A DNA stretch of 64,000 bases from positions 1,426,001 through 1,490,000 of the forward strand of contig NZ_CP031747.1 of assembly GCF_005311025.1 (NCBI RefSeq), in the 5' to 3' direction. Positions within the stretch are counted from its first letter, which is position 1. The number at the start of each line of letters is the position of its first letter. The translations under genes were made by a program, and so were the position numbers. Under the pieces are notes generated by a model that was not told the origin of the DNA, did no database searches, and saw nothing but the letters and a program-made list of their open reading frames with translations. Source of the DNA: Alcaligenes faecalis (GTDB taxonomy: Bacteria; Pseudomonadota; Gammaproteobacteria; Burkholderiales; Burkholderiaceae_B). Below are positions 58,194 through 64,000 of the stretch, piece by piece.

Positions 58194-59558
58194 TCAGCGT
58201 GACAGTTGATCCAGCAGGCGCTGATGAATGCCGCCAAAGCTGCCGTTACTCATCACGACAATGGCATCGCCGGGCTGGCTGGCCTGAACAATGGCCTGAA
58301 CCATTTTATCCAAATCATTCCACGCTGTGGCGCGATCCCCTAAAGGAGCCAGGACCTTGGCCGCATCCCAACCCAGCGCGTGCTTGCCCTGAGTCTCGCC
58401 GTAGCAAAAAACCAGGTCGGCATCTTCCAGCGAACCGGGCAGGCGGGCAGCCATGGCACCCAGCTTCATGGTGTTGGAGCGTGGCTCCAGCACGGCCAGA
58501 ATTCGGGTGGCTTTACCTGTCTGGCTGCGCAAACCGGCTAGCGTAGTAGCAATGGCGGTAGGGTGATGGGCAAAATCGTCGTAGACGGTAATGTCATTGA
58601 CCACGCCACGCACTTCCATGCGGCGCTTGATGCCGGCGAATTGGCTCAGTGCCGCGCAAGCCTGTTCAGGTTTGACGCCCACATGGTGGGCAGCGGCGAT
58701 GGCGGCCAGAGCGTTCAGGCGATTGTGTTCGCCGGTCAGTGTCCATTGGACGATGCCTTGGGACTGGCCTTTGAACATCACGTCGAAAGAGGTGGCGCTG
58801 ATTGCCTTGCTGTCCCAATCTCCGTCGGGGCCAAACTGTTCAACCGGCGTCCAGCATCCACGGGCCAGGGTTTCGTCCAGGCTGGGGGTGTGGGTGGGAC
58901 GCAGAATCAGCCCGGTGGAGGGGATGGTACGCACCAGATGGTGAAATTGGGTCTGGATGGCGTGCAGATCAGGGAAGATATCAGCGTGATCGTATTCCAG
59001 ATTGTTCAGGATGGCCGTGCGGGGGCGGTAGTGAACAAATTTGGAGCGCTTGTCGAAAAAGGCGGTGTCGTATTCGTCGGCCTCGATCACAAACAAGGAT
59101 TGTTCTGGATTGAAGCGGGCCGACACACCCAGGCCGGGGGCCACGCCACCGATCAGGAAGTTGGGGGACAGCTGGGCCTGTTCCAGGATCCAGCCCAGCA
59201 TGGAGCTGGTGGAGGTCTTGCCGTGCGTGCCGGCCACGGCCAGAACGTGCTGCTTGTGCAGAATGTTCTCGCCCAGCCATTGCGGGCCGGATGTATAAGG
59301 CAGACCCTGATTCAGAATGGCTTCCATCAGAGGATTACCGCGCGTCACCACGTTGCCCACTATATAGAGATCAGGGGACAGCCTGGTTTGCTCTGCGCCA
59401 AAGCCTTCAATAAGCTCAATGCCTTGTTCTTCCAGCTGCGTGCTCATGGGCGGGTAGACCCCGGCATCGCAACCGGTAACCGTATGGCCAGCCGAGCGGG
59501 CAATCAGGGCCAGACCACCCATGAATGTGCCGCAAATTCCTAGTATATGTATGTGCAT
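58194..59558 (-). CDS. mpl: UDP-N-acetylmuramate:tripeptide ligase Mpl
   Basis: The 454-residue Mur-ligase-family enzyme re-attaches the recycled tripeptide L-Ala-gamma-D-Glu-mDAP to UDP-MurNAc. Seen are HILGICGTFMGGLALIARSAGH, the ATP site AVAGTHGKTSTSSMLGWIL, EADEYDTAFFDKRSKF, TGEHNRLNALAAIAAAHHVG, FAHHPTAIATTL and LEPRSNTMKLG. The presence of Mpl rather than MurC is told by the N-terminus and EADEYDTAF. GGAGGATT precedes the ATG. Confidence 0.94.
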   Translation of the reverse strand: MHIHILGICGTFMGGLALIARSAGHTVTGCDAGVYPPMSTQLEEQGIELIEGFGAEQTRLSPDLYIVGNVVTRGNPLMEAILNQGLPYTSGPQWLGENILHKQHVLAVAGTHGKTSTSSMLGWILEQAQLSPNFLIGGVAPGLGVSARFNPEQSLFVIEADEYDTAFFDKRSKFVHYRPRTAILNNLEYDHADIFPDLHAIQTQFHHLVRTIPSTGLILRPTHTPSLDETLARGCWTPVEQFGPDGDWDSKAISATSFDVMFKGQSQGIVQWTLTGEHNRLNALAAIAAAHHVGVKPEQACAALSQFAGIKRRMEVRGVVNDITVYDDFAHHPTAIATTLAGLRSQTGKATRILAVLEPRSNTMKLGAMAARLPGSLEDADLVFCYGETQGKHALGWDAAKVLAPLGDRATAWNDLDKMVQAIVQASQPGDAIVVMSNGSFGGIHQRLLDQLSR

Positions 59559-59666
59559 GACAATCCTCCGGCCTGTATTCTAGACGACTGTTTGATCTGA
59601 TGCGTGAGCTTTGGTGAGGGCCGGTGCTATCATCCCCAGATGATATTTTTTCAGGTGTGAGCCGGT

Positions 59667-60164
59667 ATGCGTAGGCGTCTTTTTCTGCAGAAATCGCTAG
59701 TGTGTGCAAGTATTTTGGCCCTGCATCCCGCCCCTTGGGCCAGTTTGCTGCCTTCAGACCCCTTCCTGGCGCAAAGCTTCAAGGATCTTCAGGGCGAAGA
59801 TCGCGCGCTCTCTACTTATATAGGCAAGCCCCTGGTGGTCAACTTCTGGGCGACCTGGTGTGCACCTTGCGTCAAGGAAATGCCGGACCTGCAGGAACTG
59901 CACAAACGCTACCCCGAGGTGAACTTTGTGGGTATTGCAGTGGACTCGCTGGATAACGTGAAAGAGTTTCTGGAACGCGTGTCGGTCAGTTACGACATTT
60001 TGCTGGCTGGTTCGGGTGGCTTGAAACAAATGCGCAGCGTGGGCAATAAAAAGGGCGGATTGCCCTTTACTGTCGTGTTTGGCAGCAATGGCCGGGTCAG
60101 CGAACGCATTTTGGGCCAGATAGATCCCGAAAAGTTGGACGAAGTTATTAAAGCTCAACGCTAA
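59667..60164 (+). CDS. TlpA-type thioredoxin-like protein
   Basis: The 165-residue protein has a signal peptide or anchor (MRRRLFLQKSLVCASIL...) and a thioredoxin domain with FWATWCAPCVKEMPDLQEL (CXXC with Ala-Pro) and the cis-Pro region GGLPFTVVFGSNG. It should reduce disulfides or haem-ligating cysteines in the periplasm. The RRRLFLQKS start resembles a Tat motif, but the third-position pattern is weak. It lies divergently from mpl. Confidence 0.88.
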   Translation: MRRRLFLQKSLVCASILALHPAPWASLLPSDPFLAQSFKDLQGEDRALSTYIGKPLVVNFWATWCAPCVKEMPDLQELHKRYPEVNFVGIAVDSLDNVKEFLERVSVSYDILLAGSGGLKQMRSVGNKKGGLPFTVVFGSNGRVSERILGQIDPEKLDEVIKAQR

Positions 60165-60325
60165 CTGGCCGACTTTTTCGCTTAATTTCGTCAAATTGTC
60201 GGTCTGGTCCACCCCTGTTTCAAACGGGATGGGACCAATGCTAACTGTTTGTAAGCCAAGCAGGTTTATGGACAAATGACGTTATTTAGCGTAAAAAGGC
60301 GGTCTGTCTTGACGAAAAATCCGCT

Positions 60326-60760
60326 ATGGCGAAACATGTCCTGGTCCTTAACGGGCCCAACCTCAACCTGCTGGGTACCCGAGAACCCGATGTCTACGGA
60401 CATCAGACTCTCGACGATATCAACAGTGGTTTACAGGTGCTGGCCGACCAGCATGGCGCGCAGTGTCATTTTTTTCAAAGTAATCACGAAGGCGGGCTCG
60501 TCGATCGAATTCATCAAGCCCGTACCGAGGGCGTGGATTTCATCCTGATCAATGCTGGGGCCTACACCCATACCAGCGTGGCGATACGGGATGCGCTTGC
60601 CGGTGTCGGTATTCCGTTTATTGAAGTTCATCTGTCCAATGTTCACCGTCGTGAGCCGTTCCGTCACCACTCCTATCTCTCTGACATCGCTAGCGGTGTC
60701 ATTGTTGGTTTGGGGGCCTACGGTTATGAAGCCGCGCTGCGGTTTGCTTTGAATAGTTAG
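60326..60760 (+). CDS. aroQ: 3-dehydroquinate dehydratase, type II
   Basis: The 144-residue dodecameric enzyme of the shikimate pathway has [19 protein letters not shown] (with the catalytic Tyr), [58 protein letters not shown] and [13 protein letters not shown]. It stands just before accB-accC, an arrangement found in many proteobacteria. Confidence 0.97.
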   Translation: MAKHVLVLNGPNLNLLGTREPDVYGHQTLDDINSGLQVLADQHGAQCHFFQSNHEGGLVDRIHQARTEGVDFILINAGAYTHTSVAIRDALAGVGIPFIEVHLSNVHRREPFRHHSYLSDIASGVIVGLGAYGYEAALRFALNS

Positions 60761-60846
60761 GCGGTTCGTTTCGTTTTTTTGACCAATATTTTTTTAATGC
60801 CGTCCTGACCCAGTCAGTGGCTAGTGCGGCGTTGCGGGAAGTACGC

Positions 60847-61299
60847 ATGGATCTTAGAAAACTCAAAACCCTGATCGATCTGGTAGCCGAGTCTGGCATT
60901 GCCGAACTGGAAATCACTGAAGGTGATGACAAGGTTCGCATTGTGAAATTTTCGCAAAGCTCGGCAGCTCCCGTGGTCTATGCTCCCGAGGCTCCTGTAG
61001 CCCAGGTGGTAGCCCCCGCCGCTGGCGCTCCTGCCGCAGCTCCCGCTGCACCCGCCGTTCCCGAAGGCCACGCCGTCAAGGCTCCTATGGTCGGCACGTT
61101 CTACCGTGCTCCTAGCCCAGGCGCTGCTCCTTTTGTGGAAGTGGGCCAGACGGTCAAGGAAGGCGAGCCTTTGTGCATTATCGAAGCCATGAAGCTGCTC
61201 AACGAGATCGAAGCCGACAAGTCCGGCGTGATCAAGGAAATTCTGGTTGAAAACGGCGGGCCGGTGGAATACGGTCAGACTCTGTTCGTCATCGGTTGA
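60847..61299 (+). CDS. accB: Biotin carboxyl carrier protein of acetyl-CoA carboxylase
   Basis: The 150-residue BCCP has an N-terminal [23 protein letters not shown], an Ala/Pro-rich flexible hinge (about 50-75) and a C-terminal biotinyl domain with the biotin-accepting Lys in [11 protein letters not shown]. The ATG at 60847 follows GGAAG; a frame-open start ten codons upstream is not the family start. It is four bases upstream of accC. Confidence 0.97.
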   Translation: MDLRKLKTLIDLVAESGIAELEITEGDDKVRIVKFSQSSAAPVVYAPEAPVAQVVAPAAGAPAAAPAAPAVPEGHAVKAPMVGTFYRAPSPGAAPFVEVGQTVKEGEPLCIIEAMKLLNEIEADKSGVIKEILVENGGPVEYGQTLFVIG

Positions 61300-61303
61300 T
61301 GAT

Positions 61304-62653
61304 ATGTTTGAAAAAATCCTAATCGCCAATCGGGGCGAAATTGCCTTGCGTATCCAGCGCGCTTGCCGCGAGATGGGTATCAAGACAGTCGTCGTTTATT
61401 CTGAAGCTGATCGTGGTGCCAAGTACGTGCGTCTGGCCGACGAGGCCGTGTGTATTGGTCCCGCCCAAGCCCGTGACAGCTACCTGAGCATGCCTGCCAT
61501 TATCTCGGCAGCAGAAGTCACCGATGCGGAAGCCATTCACCCTGGCTACGGCTTTATGGCTGAAAACGCGGACTTCGCTGATCGTGTCGAAAAGAGCGGT
61601 TTTGTCTTTATCGGCCCACGTCCCGAGAACATCCGCACGATGGGCGATAAGGTCATGGCCAAAAAAGCCATGATCGAGGCCGGTGTGCCTGTGGTTCCCG
61701 GTTCGGATGGCGCCTTGCCCGACGATCCCGCAGAAATCGTGCGCATTGCCCGTGAAGTGGGCTACCCGGTCATCATCAAGGCCTCTGGCGGTGGTGGTGG
61801 TCGCGGTATGCGCGTGGTCTACACCGAAGCCGCTTTGCTGACGGCCGTTGCCACGACCAAAACCGAAGCCGCTGCTGCGTTCAATAATCCCGAGGTCTAC
61901 ATGGAAAAGTACCTCGAGAATCCACGCCATATCGAAATTCAGGTATTGGCTGATGGTGATCGCAATGCCGTCTGGCTGGGTGAGCGCGACTGCTCCATGC
62001 AGCGTCGTCACCAGAAAGTGATTGAAGAAGCACCGGCTCCAGGTATTCCACGTCGCCTGATCGAGCGTATCGGCGAGCGTTGTGCCGATGCCTGCCGTCG
62101 CATGCGTTACCGCGGTGCTGGTACGTTTGAATTCCTGTACGAAAACGGCGAGTTCTTCTTTATCGAGATGAACACCCGTATTCAGGTCGAACACACCATC
62201 ACTGAAATGATCACCGGTATTGATCTGGTCCAGGAGCAGATCAAAGTGGCCGCAGGCGAGAAGTTCGTGCTGCGCCAGCGTGACATCGAGTTTGAAGGTC
62301 ACTCGATCGAATGCCGTATCAACGCGGAAGATCCATTCAACTTCGTACCAAGCCCGGGCTTGATTACCAAGTGGCACACTCCCGGTGGCCCTGGCGTGCG
62401 TATCGACTCGCACGTGTTCACCGGCTACACCGTGCCGCCGTACTACGATTCCATGATTGCCAAGCTGATTACCTATGGTAAGACGCGCGAGCAAGCCATT
62501 GCCCGTATGGACATTGCCTTGTCCGAAATGGTGGTGGAAGGGATCAAAACGAACGTGGATCTGCACCGGGAATTGATGCAGGACGCCAGCTTCAAGGCAG
62601 GCGGCACCAGCATTCACTACCTGGAACAAAAGCTGGCCCAACGTAGCAAGTAA
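61304..62653 (+). CDS. accC: Biotin carboxylase of acetyl-CoA carboxylase
   Basis: The 449-residue ATP-grasp enzyme carboxylates the biotin of AccB. Seen are [48 protein letters not shown] (ATP loop), [33 protein letters not shown] (catalytic) and [15 protein letters not shown]. The start at 61304 is four bases after the accB stop. The accC gene is followed by two hairpins. Confidence 0.97.
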   Translation: MFEKILIANRGEIALRIQRACREMGIKTVVVYSEADRGAKYVRLADEAVCIGPAQARDSYLSMPAIISAAEVTDAEAIHPGYGFMAENADFADRVEKSGFVFIGPRPENIRTMGDKVMAKKAMIEAGVPVVPGSDGALPDDPAEIVRIAREVGYPVIIKASGGGGGRGMRVVYTEAALLTAVATTKTEAAAAFNNPEVYMEKYLENPRHIEIQVLADGDRNAVWLGERDCSMQRRHQKVIEEAPAPGIPRRLIERIGERCADACRRMRYRGAGTFEFLYENGEFFFIEMNTRIQVEHTITEMITGIDLVQEQIKVAAGEKFVLRQRDIEFEGHSIECRINAEDPFNFVPSPGLITKWHTPGGPGVRIDSHVFTGYTVPPYYDSMIAKLITYGKTREQAIARMDIALSEMVVEGIKTNVDLHRELMQDASFKAGGTSIHYLEQKLAQRSK

Positions 62654-62662
62654 GGGCAGCAA

Positions 62663-62687
62663 CAGGTCAGGCCACAGGCCTGACCTG
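62663..62687. other. Perfect hairpin 9 bp after accC
   Basis: CAGGTCAGGCC-ACA-GGCCTGACCTG is a perfect 11-pair stem with a three-base loop. There is no T tract. It stands before a true terminator and may protect the accBC mRNA. Confidence 0.75.
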
Positions 62688-62706
62688 ACAAGAATGATGA
62701 CTATGT

Positions 62707-62736
62707 AAAACAGGGGCGAGCCCCCTGTTTTGCTTT
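62707..62736 (+). terminator. Terminator after accC
   Basis: AAAACAGGGG-CGAGC-CCCCTGTTTT followed by GCTTT. The stem ends in a T4 run. It lies 14 bases before the prmA start. Confidence 0.8.
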
Positions 62737-62749
62737 ATGGAAACTATGT

Positions 62750-63670
62750 ATGCGTGAACTCTTACTGAGCTGCCAGGAACACGAGGCCGAGCGCTTGTCC
62801 GATGCCTTGCTTGAGGCGGGCGCCTTGTCGGTGTCGGTGGAAGATGCCGATGGTGATACCGACCAGGAAAAGCCCCTGTTTGGCGAACCTGGTATCGAAC
62901 CGGATGTGCTGGCCTGGGACCGAAATCGGGTGGTGGCCTTGCTGCCCGAGGAGCTGGAGCCTGAAGAGTTGCTGCAACCACTTTTTGAAGCCGGTGTGCT
63001 GGATCCTGCAAAGGCTCAGTGGAGCGTGCGCGAAGTGCCCGACGAGGATTGGGTTCGTTTGACGCAATCGCAGTTTGGTCCCATCCCGGTGGGCGATCGT
63101 ATCCTGATTGTGCCCAGCTGGCACAAGGACGACGAGGACCTGCCAGTCGCCCAGGAAGGCGATGACGGCCTGGTGCGCATTGAATTGGACCCCGGCCTGG
63201 CCTTTGGTACCGGCAGTCACCCCACGACGCATTTGTGTCTGGATTGGCTGGCCCATCATGTGCAAGCGGGTCAGACCGTGCTGGACTATGGTTGTGGCTC
63301 CGGTATTTTGGCGATTGCCGCCCGCAAGCTGGGTGCTGGCCATACGGTTGGTGTGGACATTGACGAGCAGGCCGTGATTGCCACGCGCTACAATGCGCAA
63401 GTCAATCAGGTCGAGGTTGAAGGCTTGCTGCCCGATGCCATGCCCGCCGGGCAAACGGATCTGGTTGTCGCCAACATTCTGGCCAATCCCCTGCGTATGC
63501 TGGCTCCCATGCTGGCCAACCGTGTCAAACCGGGCGGGCATTTGATCCTGTCCGGTATTTACGATTGGCAGGCCGAGGAGATGATCGAGGTCTATTCCTC
63601 CTACTTGCCCATGTCGGTTTGGCAGGAGCGCGATGGCTGGGTGTGTTTGGCTGGTCAACGCCCGTTATAA
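62750..63670 (+). CDS. prmA: Ribosomal protein L11 methyltransferase
   Basis: The 306-residue SAM enzyme trimethylates L11. An N-terminal substrate domain (MRELLLSCQEHEAERLSDALLEAGALSVSVEDAD) is followed by the methyltransferase domain with LAFGTGSHPTTHLCLDWL, VLDYGCGSGILAIAARKLGA, GVDIDEQAVIATRYNA and VVANILANPLRMLAPML. It starts soon after the accC terminator. Confidence 0.96.
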   Translation: MRELLLSCQEHEAERLSDALLEAGALSVSVEDADGDTDQEKPLFGEPGIEPDVLAWDRNRVVALLPEELEPEELLQPLFEAGVLDPAKAQWSVREVPDEDWVRLTQSQFGPIPVGDRILIVPSWHKDDEDLPVAQEGDDGLVRIELDPGLAFGTGSHPTTHLCLDWLAHHVQAGQTVLDYGCGSGILAIAARKLGAGHTVGVDIDEQAVIATRYNAQVNQVEVEGLLPDAMPAGQTDLVVANILANPLRMLAPMLANRVKPGGHLILSGIYDWQAEEMIEVYSSYLPMSVWQERDGWVCLAGQRPL

Positions 63671-63694
63671 GACGGCAGAACTTAAGGTGAGTTC

Positions 63695-64000
63695 ATGGAG
63701 CTAAAGACTCGCTGCCCCCGTTGCGGGACATCGTTTGCAGCCAGTGTAGAAACGCTGCAACGCCGCCGGGGCTATATACGCTGCATTCAATGTGCGCATA
63801 TCTTCGATGGCTTTGAAGAAGTCATTGATGAGCAAGCCCCTGAGCCTTCCTATCATTCCCCCGCCACGCCGGTTCAGATCGAGCCGCGCCTGGCGCCCGA
63901 GCCACCTGTTTCGCCACGGCAGGAACAGGTGCAGTCGGTGGACCTGCAAGCGCCCATTCCGGGGCCGCGATTTGTGGAGCACTCCCGTCACGCCCCGCCG
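63695..64000 (+). CDS. Zinc-ribbon protein, 5' part (probably DUF3426 family)
   Basis: The frame is open to the window end (102 codons seen). It starts MELKTRCPRCGTSFAA and continues GYIRCIQCAHIFDGFEEV: two CXXC pairs forming an MJ0042-type zinc ribbon (about residues 7-41). A Pro/Glu-rich, low-complexity linker follows. In betaproteobacteria such a ribbon next to prmA is usually joined to a membrane helix and a DUF3426 domain; that part lies outside the window. AAGGTGA precedes the ATG. Confidence 0.8.
   Translation, partial: MELKTRCPRCGTSFAASVETLQRRRGYIRCIQCAHIFDGFEEVIDEQAPEPSYHSPATPVQIEPRLAPEPPVSPRQEQVQSVDLQAPIPGPRFVEHSRHAPP

Noticed and set aside
61319-62662. Long open frame antisense to accC
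   Set aside because: accC is unmistakable; the antisense product has no recognisable domain.

Overview
The window is ordinary, densely coded chromosome of a betaproteobacterium of the order Burkholderiales. The gene order matches family Alcaligenaceae, and Alcaligenes is the best guess. The clues are rplU-rpmA-obgE-proB, mreBCD-mrdA-rodA beside gatCAB, mutY-ftsX-ftsE, rnb-tonB-aroE-mtgA, and a copper nitrite reductase next to a quinol-type NO reductase. The genus is inferred from order and protein style only. No rRNA, tRNA, CRISPR array, prophage or transposase gene was seen.

Layout. 1-1011: 3' part of the glutamate/Na+ symporter gene gltS. 1229-8736: a compact nitrite-to-N2O island of nirV-like lipoprotein, Crp/Fnr regulator, norR, quinol NO reductase (norB), copper nitrite reductase (nirK) and a small cytochrome c. 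The norR-norB gap holds three copies of the GGT-N7-ACC NorR operator and a near-perfect sigma-54 promoter. 8761-12733: xthA, a DODA-type dioxygenase with doxX, a LysR regulator and pyrE. 12824-16119: gatCAB. 16390-21954: the elongasome mreBCD-mrdA-rodA. 21992-24659: ftsE-ftsX-mutY, chained by short overlaps. 24880-29075: a general amino-acid ABC transporter (aapJQMP), then a Bug-type periplasmic binding protein and an OmpA-like lipoprotein.

30982-32129 is a gene-free kilobase and the most unusual part of the window. It holds two roughly 232-bp near-symmetric palindromes in opposite orientation. Their stems differ completely in sequence but stay complementary, while short loop and bulge motifs are conserved. 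Around the first copy lie two arrays of 7-bp repeats. I do not recognise this element. The mismatches in the helices are G-U wobbles only when each copy is read in the shared orientation, which argues for a structured RNA.

32130-36075: thiC behind a TPP riboswitch, two tandem XRE regulators duplicated together with their promoters, and a regulator with a degenerate receiver domain. 36162-43625: dadA, the rplU-rpmA-obgE-proB cluster, two small stress-type genes (CsbD, DUF1328), argJ and a MarR regulator. 43626-44358 is an AT-rich gap before an aryl-CoA ligase gene. 46066-48900: hemL, thiE, thiD. 49023-51033: rubredoxin, algH/yqgE, ruvX and an acyltransferase. 51039-59558 (minus strand): mpl, yqiA, rnb, tonB-like, aroE, mtgA, lptG, apaH. 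59667-64000: tlpA-like, aroQ, accB, accC, prmA and the start of a zinc-ribbon protein gene.

Functional links. The NO genes form a self-contained detoxification and respiration unit under NorR and sigma-54. thiC, thiE and thiD supply thiamine. mreBCD/mrdA/rodA, mtgA, mpl and ftsEX concern cell-wall growth and recycling. aroE and aroQ belong to the shikimate pathway, and accBC start fatty-acid synthesis.
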